Below are positions 1 through 12,600 of a stretch of 64,000 bases of DNA, one piece after another. Position 1 is the stretch's first letter. Each line of letters begins with the position of its first letter. Under the pieces are notes generated by a model. That model worked only from the letters and a program-made list of their open reading frames with translations, was not told the DNA's origin and made no database searches. Source of the DNA: Nymphalis io (Eukaryota; Arthropoda; Insecta; Lepidoptera; Nymphalidae); NCBI RefSeq assembly GCF_905147045.1, contig NC_065907.1:2294001-2358000 (forward strand), read 5' to 3'. A program made the position numbers and the translations under genes.

Positions 1-1524
1 CGAGCATTTACTTGTAATATAATTAACATTATTGTATTTAATAAAAAATTTGAAAGAAGATCGCTCGTTTTTTTTCATTTCCATATACAAACTAGCTGCT
101 AATTTCAGCAAAGACTCACCCATCAAACCACCTATCCCCGTTTTAATACATCGTGATTATTTACATATCTATATAACAAGGTAGACTAACAAATGAGTCA
201 TCACCGGTCATAATCATGACACTAAAAGTAATTTTATTCACTACAAAATAATTTTGGTGTTAGGTCCTGTAAATGTCTTATTGCAGGGTTGTCTGAAAGA
301 GATCTTGAGATACTTGAGTGATAAGACCGTCCTTTGCATGCATAATGCTGAACTTCACAATTATTTTTTATATAAAGCCATGCGTTTTTCTTGAGCTTTT
401 CTTTTATTTATTTTATTTTTTTACTTATATTTGTGTTTTTTTTCCTTATGAGTGTGCAATAACGTTGTTTAATAATAATAATAATAAATAAAAGTTGTAC
501 CTCCAAAAAAATCTAGTATTAATTATTAATTGTATACAATGCAATATACAATTAATGAAGTAAAACAATAACGAGGTCCAAATCACAGTCACTGTACTCG
601 TAGTTCTGAAATTAGTTTTCATTGATTGTTCGAAGCGTTTCCCAAATCCCAACTTGATTAGCGACTGAACAAACTTCGTTAGTGAAACGAATATAATATT
701 TTATACTATCATGTTACCGCGTCTTGGCCTATGTACAATTGAATTTAACATGGTGTTAATACATCGTAATATCTCGTTATATATAAAAAATTGATTCGAA
801 GGGATTTTTATGCGCCGAATTCCACTGTAAGATCTTACTGTTTTGCATTCTTTGTTGAAACTAATTTTAGCAAGGACGTTCACTAAACGAATATTGCTAA
901 TATACAATTAAAGGCGTCAATGATATATTAACATATAATATGTTTTTTTAATAATATATTTTTATTATTTTTTAATAAAATATCTTTCGTTGATTTCTGT
1001 GTTCTTAGTAAAATAACCACCGCCTTGTTTATTTAAAATGCAAGAGGACTTTTTCGAACAAAATAATCGGGCTAAGGTAATAGCTTCGTCGCGATATAAG
1101 AAGGCCCGGCACGTAAAGGAATGCCGAAAATGTTCAATGGAACCGAAGAATTTCTTTCTCACAAGAATATTATAAGGACCAAAATTCTCTTTCCTAGAGC
1201 TTGTACTTAATGAATAATAAAATATTATTATTCTAAATATACAATTATATTATGCTAATTCAATCGTATATTTTAATTGTAGCATATAGTTAATAAATAT
1301 GTTAATAAACATAAAACAAAACATATATTTTAGTTATTCCAGCAAAAAAATTCATACCATATTTTCTCTTTGACAAGTTTGAAATAAGCTTCAAACTTTC
1401 TTTCGAATAATTAGAAAGGTCTTCGCGCAAAGGTGGGAAAATTAAATTATTGTTTTTAAGTAATTAAACTTGGAAATTAATTTTGGAAAATTAACAAACT
1501 TAACTCTATCGACTATTCCAACCA
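1..1524. other. No gene seen
   Basis: AT-rich sequence with short frames only; no protein family or repeat recognised. A trinucleotide AAT run lies near 470-490. Confidence 0.6.
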
Positions 1525-1818
1525 CAAGAGGAGAGCTTTGTGCAAGCTCGTCTGGGTAGGTACCACCCAATCATCAGATATTCTACTGCAAAACAGCAGT
1601 ACTTGGTATTGTTGTGTTCCGGTTTGAAGGGTGAGTGAGCCAGTGTACAGTACAGGTACAAGGGACATAACATCTTAGTTCCCAAGCTTGGTGGCACATT
1701 GGTAATTTAAGCGATGGTTAACATTTTTTACAATGTCGATGTCTATGGGCGTTGGTGACCACTTACCATCAGGTGGCCCAGATGCTCGTCCGCCTTCCTA
1801 TTCTATATTTAAAAAAAG
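1525..1818 (+). mobile_element. SINE-B copy, full length
   Basis: Family B of this report: about 290 bp, starting near GGTAGGGCTTTGTGCAAGC, ending ACTTACCATCAGGTGGCCC ... CCTATTCTAT plus A-run. The 3' end resembles lepidopteran CR1-like LINE tails, suggesting borrowed mobilisation. + means the A-run is on the right. This copy ends in an A-run near 1810. Confidence 0.82.
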
Positions 1819-2873
1819 AGAAGCAAAACCCAAATAAACAACTTTGACACCGATATCATTGGTCACCAATATCAATTGACGCGATATCATTGGTCGAGAT
1901 CTTGAATAACCTATGGATTCGCAAAAAAATGGCGTTATCTTATGGCGTCATAGTGTTGTATTATAAACAGCAGAACAGTTAGAAAATCGCATGCAATTTG
2001 TAAATCTACAGTGTGTTTGCTTTTACTCCTACTCCGATTGGAATAGGGTATATATTTATAAACGAACCGCACAGCAATACTGCAAGAACACTGAGTCTAC
2101 ATTTCATCATAGTTATAGATCTTTACCAGCTTATAATTATCTCATATAATGTGAATATTTGCGTTTAAATAGATTACTCAGTTTTAACGTAGGAATACTG
2201 GTCTGAGTCCGACTTCATTTACCCACACTTTCCATTTCTACTTGTTTATGTATAAAGAAAACACTTTAATTAAACAGAATGAAAAATATTTCACGAGTTA
2301 CACACACACACATACATCCTTCTCAAATCACTTTGGATATATGGAAAAAAAATTAACTTTACTATACAAAATTTTTCACTTCACGCTGAAGCCACTAGAA
2401 TTTGGTACTATTAAAATGGGGTATTATTTTATCAAGTTTGGAATGGAGTTATATAATTTAACATATAAGAAATCAAATTTAAAAAAAAAATTAACATATA
2501 CTACAATATTTATAAAACAAAACCGTTGCAAAAATGTCAATGTACGTACATCTTAAACAACGCTTTTCAGCGCCCAGTTATCTAACTAAATGTCCGGAGA
2601 GCTGGTTAAGCGTGTAAATGTTTATGGTTGAATGGATATTGGACTGTCGAAAATGGCGTAAGGGTGATAAAGGCTAGCGCTAAACCATTTAGAATGATTC
2701 CTCGGGAATGCTTTGGATCGAAAGGTTAATCGAGTTCGTCTCAAGATTCATTTACTTAGTAAGAAATTGGAATCGAACGCCCAGATAATTGTTTCTGGTG
2801 CAGTATCGTACGCCTTTCTATTTATCATATTTTAGCCGAAGCGCATTAATTTTATTCATACTTCCGAACCGAA
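1819..2873. other. No gene seen; TATA-like site near 2048
   Basis: The 104-aa frame at 2242-2556 is Lys/Tyr/Phe-rich and looks like chance reading of AT-rich DNA. TATATTTATAAACG near 2050 followed by ACACTGAGTC could be a promoter, but no first exon can be fixed. Confidence 0.5.
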
Positions 2874-3157
2874 ACAACCTGTGAATGTCCCACTGCTGGG
2901 CTAAAGGCCTCCTCTTGTCATTTTGAGGAGAAGGTTTGGAGCTTTTTCCACCACGCTGCTCCAATGCGGGTTGGTGGAATACACATGTGGCAGAATTTCA
3001 GTGAAATTAGACACATGCAGGTTTCCTCACGATGTTTTCCTTATTGAATTATAATCACAAATTAAGCACATGCAAATTCAGTGGTGCTTGCCCGGGTTTG
3101 AACCCACGATCATCGATTAAGATTCACGCGTCCTTACCACTGGGCCATCTCGGTTTT
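2874..3157 (-). mobile_element. SINE-A copy, full length
   Basis: Family A of this report: about 300 bp, tRNA-derived head with A-box-like TGGCCCAGTGGTAAG and B-box-like GGGTTCAAACCCG, body with GAAAACATCGTGAGGAAACC, tail GCCCAGCAGTGGGACATT ... CAGGCTGTTACTGT. The tail resembles the 3' end of the RTE LINE. It looks like the heliconiine Metulj type, which I name from memory only. Confidence 0.85.
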
Positions 3158-4094
3158 ATTTATTCATACTTATTGAGGACTAATTTTTGTGCTTGTAATT
3201 GATAAGCTGTTCAGTAATGAAGAAAAATATTCTATAGATAATATTCCTAGTTAATGTATTATTAAATGCGGCTGCGTGTTCATATTTTGTAAGTTATCTG
3301 CGCCTAGGAAAACTAAATAGCAACAAATACATATATCGCGAGAAGTCGTAATTATCTCACAATTCCAACATTCCGCAGCGAAGCAATTTAAAGAAACTAG
3401 TATTATTTTGTCCAAACATTAAGTTTTATAATTTTTACTTGACTGTCTAAGAAAATTATTAGTAATAAAATAGTATATTTTGTTTAAAATATTTTAAAAC
3501 TTACTTGAATGGTATGTAATTTTCGGTCAGTTTTTGTACTCGTTGTAACGCCTCTTTTCATATATGTAATTTTCTCAATGCGACTCACGAGTTCATGCAA
3601 GATAAATTACTTTACGAGCTTTCCGAAACAAGGAGATGTAAGTGCTGGCAACTTTATGACAGTAAATCCAATAACTTTTTTTAATTGTTTGACTTATATA
3701 TAAACTCGTTTTAAAAAAAGGTCACTTTGCTTATTAGCTACATATAACATCAACCATCTATGTAAACATCAGCCGGCTTACTATGACTTTTGTATTTGCA
3801 ACATTACGTCCCGAACCATTTGTATTAGGAGTAGACGACAGCCAACGGGAACATGATCGAACCAACAACTTTTCCTATTGCTAAGCAGCCTTTTGTTGCG
3901 CTATTTACGCATTAAATTAATATGATAACAATTATTTAATCTTATCGAAGTATTTTATTTTACGAAATGTATTTGGAGTTTTATAACTTACCTTCTAATT
4001 CAATTAGTAGAACCTCGAAAATCAGCAACAAAGTGGAAAGTCTTCACCATCATTGTTCATTTTTTTTAGAGTCGCAACGAATAGTATATATATT
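3158..4094. other. No gene seen
   Basis: AT-rich; the 62-64-aa frames at 3509 and 3967 show no domain. Confidence 0.6.
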
Positions 4095-4640
4095 TATGAC
4101 TAGCTCACGGGCCACTCTGAAAAACTCCCGATCGTCCCGACCGAGGCAGTATTAGGGTGCCTAACAATGCTTCGGGCAATGGTAAAATCACAACAGTGTT
4201 GCTAAAGGCAGGCGGGATCTGGTCTTGAAAGAATTACTTTTTAATTCTGTCATATTTTGTCATGTCATGTCATATTTTTGATTTCGCTAGGAAAAACGCA
4301 TTAACGCGGCCTCGTCGGCCCTTGGAATTTCAGTGCACGGAAACACCAACTAAGAAACCAGCGCTACCCTCACCGTCTTTTCGAGGGAAGTCACGGGATC
4401 GCTTATACATACTACCATGACGCCCCGACCGTTGGCCCGCCTATGCGGGTCTCCTGTCCTAGGTAGATCCCCGAGATACAGAAAACCCAACTAGCCCCGG
4501 GGAAGGTGTGAATAGCGCCGACGCCTCCTTCTCGGTCTTCTGCGGATCGGATAAGCGGAAGCACTCTCCTAAGCGTGAGTGTGCCAGATGAGTCTCCAGT
4601 TAGGTGAGCCGATGTCCTGAAGAAGGTAGCCTGACGTGAA
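4095..4640. repeat. GC-rich block, probable LINE remains
   Basis: GC content well above the surroundings, with CTCGTCGGCCC, CGCCTATGCGGGTCTCC and CAGATGAGTCTCC. Looks like eroded transposon coding or tail sequence; no frame survives. A GTCATGTCATGTCAT repeat precedes it near 4260. Confidence 0.45.
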
Positions 4641-5109
4641 TGGATTTTTAAATGTCAGCATGACTTGCATTTTTTAATATAAAAATAACCTGATTACGAT
4701 AACGTTCATTATCAATTGAATGATAATATACAATCTGAAGACATCTAAATATATAACTCGGTGATGTGATAATTGTATTTTAATTATTTCCTTATTATGT
4801 ACACGTGTATATTAAAATTAAATAATTACTATATATATATATAATATACTAATATTTAATTAGATAAGAGGATATTTAAATAAATAAGTAACATGTCAAT
4901 AGAATAATTTATTTATCATATATATATAGTGAACACACATCTACAATAATTTGTATTTTATAATATTAACATGTATAATATTTATGTATCTATCCATCTG
5001 TTATCTCGAGTAAAACATATCGCGGAGAAAATATAAAATATTGCAATTGGTGCGAAGAGAAGACGGCGTATGTGCATTGCGATTGTATGTGTATTATTAT
5101 ATTATACCC
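4641..5109. other. No gene seen
   Basis: Very AT-rich, with TATATATA runs near 4830 and 4920. Confidence 0.6.
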
Positions 5110-5361
5110 GAGATATAAGGGGATCCGACAACAACCTAGGCTCTCTACCGTCAACCTCACTTGCTCGTGGTTCATCCTGCTAATCGGCTAAAAATTTACG
5201 GCCCCCAATTCCCGGTAATCGCACTATTCCTGGCCACGGTACCGGCTATGGTAACGATGCGATAGGGGGTGCTAAGAATTCCCGGGCTACGGCAGGGTAC
5301 CACAAACGGCGACTGTTTCTGGCCACGTATAATGGACGCTCTCTGCGGCTGGACGAACATC

Positions 5362-5653
5362 TTTTTTTTTATATAGAATAGGTAGGTGGACGAGCATATG
5401 GGCCACCTAATGGTAAGTGGTCACCAAACGCCCTTAGACATTGGCATTGTAAGAAATGTCAACCATCGCTTATAGCCAATGCGCCACCAACCTTGGGAAC
5501 TACGATTTTATGTCCCTTGTGCCTGTAATTACACTGGCTCACTCACCCTTCAAACCGGAACACAACAATATCAAGTATTGCTGTTTTGCGGTAGAATATC
5601 TGATGAATGGGTGGTACCTACCCAGACGAGCTTGCACAAAGCCCTACCACCAG
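5362..5653 (-). mobile_element. SINE-B copy inside the RTE element
   Basis: Full-length family B copy, T-run at left, inserted in the endonuclease of the RTE LINE, so it is younger than that LINE. Confidence 0.87.
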
Positions 5654-6504
5654 TAAATCTGACAGAATTGGAAGTAGAGTTAAGTCGTATTAACTGGGAT
5701 ATAGTAGGTCTATCAGAAATCCGAAGACAGGGCGAGGACACGATGACACTAGATGCCGGTCACTTACTCTACTTCAACCATCCCAAGGTGGCGTCGGCTT
5801 TTTGATCCACAAGTCACTCAGAAGCAATGTCGTGGAGGTTGGCTGTGTGTCGGCGAGGGTGGCATACCTTGTCTTAAAGATAACCGAGAGGTATGCCTTG
5901 AAGGTTATACAAGTGTATGCCCAACGTCTACATACACTGACGAAGAGGTCGAAGCCATGTACGAAGACATAGTGAAAGCTATGACTCGTACCAATACCTT
6001 CTATACAATTTTTATGGGTGACTTCAATGCCAAAGTGGGAGTACAAGAAGATGGTGAATCAAGGGTAGGAAAATTCGGCTATGGACGCAGAATTCATCGG
6101 GGGCAAATGCTGGTAAACTTTCTCGAGGCTGAGGGATTATTTCTGATGAATTCATTTTTCCAGAAAAAGCCCCAAAGGAAGTGGACCTGGCGAAGCCCCG
6201 ATAACATAGCGATGAATGAGATCGACTTCATTTATCCAATAAGCGCCAAATATTCAGGGATGTCTCCGTGATCAACAGGGTAAACACTGGATGTGATCAC
6301 CGCCTGGTAAGAGGCACCCTGAATATTAACACTAAAATAGAACGATCGCGGTTAATGAAGTCGACTCTTAGACCAACTCTACCTCAGGTCGAAGCTGGTT
6401 GCGAAAGCTTCCAGCTGGAACTACAGAACCGATTTGCCATGTTGGAAACCAGGCAGGGCATTGACGACCCACCAATAGTCTGGTGCGTGTCATCCGCGAG
6501 GTAG
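5654..6504 (+). pseudogene. RTE endonuclease domain, frameshifted
   Basis: Three overlapping frames together cover an exonuclease-endonuclease-phosphatase domain: VGLSEIRRQGED near 5700-5740, FMGDFNAKVG near 6012-6040, NEIDFIYP near 6213-6240, and CDHRLVRG (normally SDHR) near 6294-6317. Frame changes lie near 5780-5800 and near 6260. The domain nicks target DNA to prime reverse transcription in intact elements (family knowledge). The beginning of the domain is on the far side of the SINE at 5362-5653. Confidence 0.8.
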
Positions 6505-6599
6505 GCCAAAATTACTTTCGACAAAAGAGCAATGGACGTAAGTCGAAGCTCTCAGGCGAAACTCTGAACGAGATGACGAGGAGACGAGAATAGCAGAAC

Positions 6600-8201
6600 A
6601 TGACGCCATCTGAGTATCAGGCACTTAACAGGAAGGTTAAAAAACTAATAAGGCGTGACACAAGACGAGCGAATACCCGGAATATTGAAAATGCTATAGC
6701 ACTCAATAAGGTTTCAAAAGTTCTTGCAAAGTTACATACCTCCTGTTGTCACCTGACAAAACTCAGAACCATACAAGGCACAACCGTCACCTCAAAACCA
6801 GAGATTCTAGCTGAAGTCGAAAAGTACTATGGCGATTTATACTCATCACGAGTACCTCCACCTGAGTCCCATAGTGCGGATGACCCACGAGCCAGACTAA
6901 CACACCACCTATCAGACGATCTTCCCGACATCGATTTGGGCGAGATTAGGATTGCTCTCAGGCAACTTGGAAACAACAAGGCTTCAGGAGATGACGGAAT
7001 TACCTCAGAGCTTCTCAAAGCAGGAGGCACACCAGTTCTAAGAGAGCTGGCTAACATCTTTAATTCCGTCCTCCACAATGGTATAACACCGAAGACATGG
7101 AGCAGAAGTGTGGTGGTGCTGTTTTTCAAGAGGGGCGATAAAGCTCTTCTGATAAACTACCGCCCCATTTCACTTTTAAGTCATGTTTACAAATTGTTTT
7201 CGAGGGTAATCACGTATCGTCTTGCCCGAAAATTCGATGACTTTCAACCCGTGGAACAGGCTGGGTTTCGAAAAGGCTTCAGTACCGTAGACCACATACA
7301 CACGCTAAGGCAAATAATACAGAAGACCGAGGAATATAATCAGCCTCTATGCCTAGCGTTTGTGGACTACGAAAAAGCCTTCGATACCATCGAGACCTGG
7401 GCTGTTCTGGAATCCATGCAGAGATGCCTAATTGACTGTCGGTATGTCCAGGTGGTGAAGTGTTTGTACGAAGCCGCAACCATGACCGTCCATGTACAAG
7501 ATCAGAGCACAAGACCAATCCAATTGCATCGCGGGGTAAGACAGGGAGATGTAATCTCACCGAAACTCTTTACGAATGCATTGGAGGACATCTTCAAGAC
7601 GCTCGTTTGGAACGGACGCGGCATTAATATAAATGGCCAACACATTACACATCTGCGATTTGCCGACGACATTTTTATCATGGCGGAGACTCTGCAGGAT
7701 TTGGAAGAGATGCTAAACAGCCTGAGCGCTTCTTCAAGACAAGTAGGTCTCGGAATGAACATAGAAAAGATCAAAATTATGGCAAACCGACATGTATCCC
7801 CGAGACCAGTGGTCGTAAATGGCTCTCCACTTGAAGTTGTGCAGGAATATATCTACCTGGGCCAAACTATACAACTTGGCCGGCACAACTTTGAGAAGGA
7901 GGCTAAAAGAAGAATACGTTTGGGCTGGGCGGCATTCGGGAGGTTACGTCATATTTTTGAATCGTCGATCCCACAGTCGCTTAAGACCAGGGTCTTCAAT
8001 CAGTGCGTCCAACCTGTCATGACTTACGGTGCTGAAACGTGGACACTTACCGTAGGACTGGTCCACAAATTTAGGGTCACTCAGCGAGCAATGGAACGCC
8101 CGATGCTTGGGGTTTCTCTGGCAGATAGAATCCGAAATGAGGACATTCGCCAGAGAACTAAAGTCACCGACATCGCGCGTAGAATTAGCTCGCTGAAGTG
8201 A
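6600..8201 (+). CDS. RTE reverse transcriptase
   Basis: Open frame of 533 aa covering the RT domain: NKASGDDGITSELLKAGG near residue 125, NYRPISLLS near 186, catalytic Asp256 in FVDYEKAFD, RQGDVISP near 314, and the FADD box at 354-357. All three catalytic aspartates are present. It copies element RNA into DNA at a nicked target in intact relatives. The listed start is only the first Met of the frame; in an intact element it would be fused to the upstream endonuclease. The frame stops at TGA 8199-8201, but RTE C-terminal sequence continues in the same frame to about 8420, so the stop is a mutation. Confidence 0.85.
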   Translation: MTPSEYQALNRKVKKLIRRDTRRANTRNIENAIALNKVSKVLAKLHTSCCHLTKLRTIQGTTVTSKPEILAEVEKYYGDLYSSRVPPPESHSADDPRARLTHHLSDDLPDIDLGEIRIALRQLGNNKASGDDGITSELLKAGGTPVLRELANIFNSVLHNGITPKTWSRSVVVLFFKRGDKALLINYRPISLLSHVYKLFSRVITYRLARKFDDFQPVEQAGFRKGFSTVDHIHTLRQIIQKTEEYNQPLCLAFVDYEKAFDTIETWAVLESMQRCLIDCRYVQVVKCLYEAATMTVHVQDQSTRPIQLHRGVRQGDVISPKLFTNALEDIFKTLVWNGRGININGQHITHLRFADDIFIMAETLQDLEEMLNSLSASSRQVGLGMNIEKIKIMANRHVSPRPVVVNGSPLEVVQEYIYLGQTIQLGRHNFEKEAKRRIRLGWAAFGRLRHIFESSIPQSLKTRVFNQCVQPVMTYGAETWTLTVGLVHKFRVTQRAMERPMLGVSLADRIRNEDIRQRTKVTDIARRISSLK

Positions 8202-8603
8202 AAGTGGGCTGGTCATGTCTCCAGGCGCATTGATGGCCGATGGAGCCTACACGTGTTAGAGTGGAGACCACGCTTAGGCAAACGTAGTGTAGGACGCCCT
8301 GTGACAAGATGGGCCGATGATTTAAAAAAGGTGGCAGGTTCGGGATGGATGCGGACTGCCCAAGATCGGGATGGTTGGCGTTCTATGGGGGAGGCTTTCG
8401 TCCAGCAGTGGACGGCAAAAGGCTGAAAAAAAAATACCCGTCAATAAATATCGCACATCTGTCTCTATCTCTCTCTCATCTCTTTTCAAAGGTCGATGTG
8501 CAATATTTATTGACGGTGACTATATATTTTATCAGATTTGTAATGCCGACCTTACGCATTGAGAAAGTGTGAACAATGTAGCTTTTGTTATTGTAAAAAA
8601 AAC

Positions 8604-8738
8604 GAGATGGCCTAGTGGTTAGAACGCGTGAATCTGTGAAAGCACCACTGAATTTCGATGTGCTTAATTTGTGTTTATAATTCATCTCTTGCTTGACGAT
8701 GAAGGAAAACATCGTGAGGAAGGAAACCTGCATTTATT
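8604..8738 (+). mobile_element. SINE-A head fragment
   Basis: Head and part of the body, truncated at the 3' side, with a small internal deletion removing the B box. Confidence 0.75.
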
Positions 8739-8955
8739 TAATTTATTGTAACTTTTGTTGTTAGTTCAATATTAAATAAATATCGTTTTGGTTTCGATCC
8801 GAATATATATAGAATAGTCAAAGTTGGATTGGAATTGAATCGGGAACGTATTGTCATCATTATAGATTAGTAAAATTCCCCTGTAAAAACAAACTCGACA
8901 CAGAGACGCTAAATGTCAGAGATAACAAATAAAACACTTAAAGAAAACAATGTGG

Positions 8956-8962
8956 TATATAA
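8956..8962 (+). promoter_or_regulatory. Possible TATA box for UGT gene 1
   Basis: TATATAA lies about 690 bp upstream of the gene 1 start codon, followed by two overlapping TCAGT-like initiator motifs. A noncoding exon starting near 8985 and spliced to 9646 would fit the acceptor before the ATG. The TCAGT copies are closer to the TATA box than usual, so this is only a candidate. A second TATA-rich site at about 2048-2058 is also possible. Confidence 0.3.
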
Positions 8963-9311
8963 CTGTCAGTCAGTCGTTTACAATATTTCACGAGTGAGAT
9001 ACGAAGTGAGTTCATACAGTATCTAACGAAGTTTGTCTGTGAATATTGGTATAGTGTAGGGTTGTAGCGGACACCTGCCATATATCGTATATCATGTATG
9101 CTATGTTTTGTATCCATGATTAGAAGAGCCTATTCGGGCTTCAGAAGACTTCAGACTTTAACATAATTAAAGTTGTTCGAAATACATAAAAGTGAAATAT
9201 TGATGTTCATGGAAGTTTCTAGAATTAAACTCTGTGATATAAGTATCCCGATTCGGTGATTAAGTATGGCACTTAAAAGAAACTGGTTATCTTTAGAAGA
9301 TCTGCGTGAAG

Positions 9312-9500
9312 CTGGACAAGCATCTGAATTTCATGTGCTTATGTGTTTATATTTCATATCATGATCACCGGTGAAGGAGATCATCGTGAGGCAACCTGCA
9401 GCTCTCAATTAATGATCTGTCACTATCCGCATTGGAGCATCGAAGTAAGAGAACCTCGACAGAAGATCATGCCAGTAATGGGGCATTTATATATTTTTAT
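9312..9500 (+). mobile_element. Decayed SINE-A fragment upstream of UGT gene 1
   Basis: TGAATTTCATGTGCTTATG and CCGCATTGGAGCATCG remain; the head is missing. Confidence 0.55.
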
Positions 9501-9648
9501 GTTATATTTACATAACAAAGCCTTAGGTTATTAGGTTACACATAATTCCACATACAAATAGTAGTCCAAGTTAACGTATAATAACTTTTAATTCGAAGTA
9601 ATTTTGAAAATCAAACTAATAACGAAATGTTATCTTTTTTTACAGAAA

Positions 9649-12600
9649 ATGTCGAACTGGGCGTTAGTAGTTGTGTCAATTATATCTTCTCTATATTTAT
9701 CAAATGCATACAAAATCCTATTTATAAGTCCACTGCCAGGCAAGAGTCATTCGATTTTAGGTGAAGGAATAATCAAACACTTATCTCTAGCTGGACATGA
9801 GGTAATTATGGAATTTGATTTGAATTCGGTTTTTTTTTAATTCTCTTTACATGATCACATTAGAATTTAAAATAGTATAAGTAATCCAACAGCTTATACA
9901 TAAAATTATGACAATATTAAAGGATTTAAAGTAAAATAATAGGTATGGTATGATGGTATGAAGTTCTAATGTGTGTGTTAAAGTAATATGTATGAGTATG
10001 AGAACACATACAGTGCTTGTTATGTTTTATTTTAAAATATTTTTTTGACATAATGAACAAATCATTTTCATCATCAATCATTTTCTATTTTTTATATATT
10101 CTACATTTTTCATATGTAGTAATATAAATGTGACGACTTTAGATTGATTGAGTATTTTACTATATACTTTGTTTTATAATCATTTAAGGTTACATATATA
10201 GCATCAATCGTTCCTGACATACCACTAAAAGGAGTGTCTGTTATAGACATTAGCAGCTATGTAACATTTCCAAGTAAGTAAATCAGCAATTTCATAAACT
10301 GGAAACAGTTAACAACCACTTAATATAATCATATTTTTTTTCTTGATAGAATAGGAAGGCGGACGAGCATATGGACCACCTGATGTTAAGTGGTCACCAA
10401 CGCTCCTACACATTGGCATTGTAAGAAATATTAACCATCGCTTACATCACCAATGCGCCACCAACCTTGGAAACTAAGATGTTATGTCCCTTGGGCCTGT
10501 AATTACACTGGCTCACTCACCCTTCAAACCGGAACACAAAAATACCAAGTACTGCTGTTTTGCGGTAAAATATCTGATGAGTGGGTGGGTACCTACCCAG
10601 ACGAGCTTGCACAGAGCTCTACCACCACATGAAATATCATATGTTTCTATAGAGACATCGTGTTCTATTGCACATATTTTATCTTTGATATGATAATTAA
10701 TACAAAGCGCCAGTATCAAAATTTTTCTTAGTCATCTCGTCTCAAAAGCGATACAGTGACTGAATTAAGAAACAAATTTATATTTGAAGTATGGGAGGCG
10801 TGCGACATCAGGTGTTATTTTTCGCGTAAAGAAAATGTAGTAACCGCCAAAACTTTTTTCGTCTTTATAAAAATAAAACGATCGCTTTTAAAAAAAAAAC
10901 CTAAAGCCCGAGAATATTTATAATTATACCCAATTAAATTTATTTAATTCGTTTCATCAAGAAAGTTAAGTTCTTTAATGTTTTTGTTAAAACACAACCA
11001 TTGAAAATATTCTGTAGTTTAAATACAATATTTTAATTTGAACTTTAAACTTCTTACCTTTGCTACTTTCCTTTTAGATGATAGTATGAATTTAAAAACA
11101 ATAATGGAAAATAAATTTACTAATGATCTATTGAGTTTTATGCCCAACTTAATGAATTTAAGTAGAAACGCGGTAGAAAATTTCGACGTGCAAACACTTT
11201 TGTCGGATAAAAGCCAACAATTTGACGTCGTTATTGCTGAATGGATGTTTACTGAAGTGTATGCTGGGTAATATATTAAAATGAATGATTATTTTTTTCT
11301 TCTTTTTCTATACTTTTTTAACATTAACAAATGTGATTATTAACAGCTACATTAGTCAGGACTGTGTTCAGCCATTAGCGCCCACCTCCAGGAAGGAGAC
11401 AGCGTTCCAACATTCAATATACCTAGTTCATTCACTTATTACGTATATTTTTTTACCATTATTTATATAAACTGAATATGTTACGTGTTTATGTGTGAGA
11501 TGTGTATGTAGTGGGTTGTATATGTTTGTTAATGGAGAATGTAAGTGTATGTGTGGAAGTGCGAGTGAGATGTGATATTTTTTACAACTGGCTTATATCG
11601 GAAGTTATCGATGATACACAGAAGTGAACAAGGCTATATTGTCGCGCAGTTTTCCAACTCATCATAGGTTAGACTAAAATATATGTATGTATATATACAT
11701 ACATATATACTTACTTATAATGTATGTATTATATATACATACATTATAAGCAGCTGCTTCACCTTCTAACCATTCTCAAGAACTGGTCAAAAATGTAATG
11801 CTTATTAAAATACGTAATTTCCAGACTTGCAGGTGTATTCAACTGTCCATTAATTTGGTTTTCAACAGTTGAACCTCATTGGATGGTCTTACAATTAGTA
11901 GATGAAACTCCGAATCCTTCATATAATGTTGATATCTTGTCTAGCAACGTACCGCCGTTAAATTTTTCGCAGCGACTTTCGGAGTTAGGTCTTCAAATTC
12001 TTGGCAAACTTATTAAAATTTTGTAAGTAAATTTTGTAATATTTATATTTGAAAATTTATACATAATAAAAAAAAATAAAAAAAAATCATTTGTACAGGT
12101 ATTCTGGTGTCGAAAACGAAATTTACGAAAAACACTTCGTACCGCATATTCGTGATAGAGGTTACCCCGTAAAACCTTTCGAAACATTGAAGTATAATGG
12201 TTCGCTAGTTTTAAGCAATTCACATGTATCGTTGGGTATTGCAACGCGATTGCCACCAAATTTTATCCCAATTGGAGGTTATCATATTGATCATATCGTT
12301 AAGCCGTTGCCGGAGGTACCTATCTTTTAGACCATCACCGTTTTTACGATTTATGTGAGAAATTTAAATAATTTAAATTTTGTATTATTTCATGAATTGC
12401 TTTTTATTTTTGAGTAATATTTTCGAATGTTTTATAATCATAATTTGTAAATTAGGATTTACAGAAAATTATGGATAACGCCAAACACGGAATTATCTAC
12501 TTTAGTATGGGATCTAATTTGAGAAGTAAACATTTTCCCATTGAAGTAAAGCAAGAACTGCTAAATATGTTCGCTGAATTAGAACAAACTGTTTTGTGGA

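Larger units (their letters stand above)
5110..8427 (+). mobile_element. RTE-clade LINE, nearly full length, decayed
   Basis: Non-LTR retrotransposon encoding an AP-like endonuclease and reverse transcriptase and ending in a short A-run after GGCTG, as RTE elements do. The left edge is approximate: GC-richer sequence starts near 5110 and endonuclease-like codons are readable from about 5304. A SINE-B (5362-5653) interrupts the endonuclease; reading continues across it, with ACATCT/AAATCT as a probable imperfect target duplication. The endonuclease has at least two frame changes, and an in-frame TGA at 8199 cuts off the conserved C-terminus (GHVSRR, GRPVTRWADDL, EAFVQQWT). Not active as it stands. 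Confidence 0.88.

Noticed and set aside
2242..2556. 104-aa frame
   Set aside because: Low-complexity Lys/Tyr/Phe/Asn composition expected of AT-rich DNA; no domain, no splice partners.
5456..5805. Recurring 60-108-aa frames beginning MRHQPWELR, also at 28716, 30640 and 32618
   Set aside because: They are chance translations of the antisense strand of SINE-B copies; they end at the SINE edges and vary with indels.
10189..10273. Frameshift or pseudogene in UGT gene 1 because single frames are short
   Set aside because: All eight pieces join through consensus splice sites in phase; short frames simply reflect exons.
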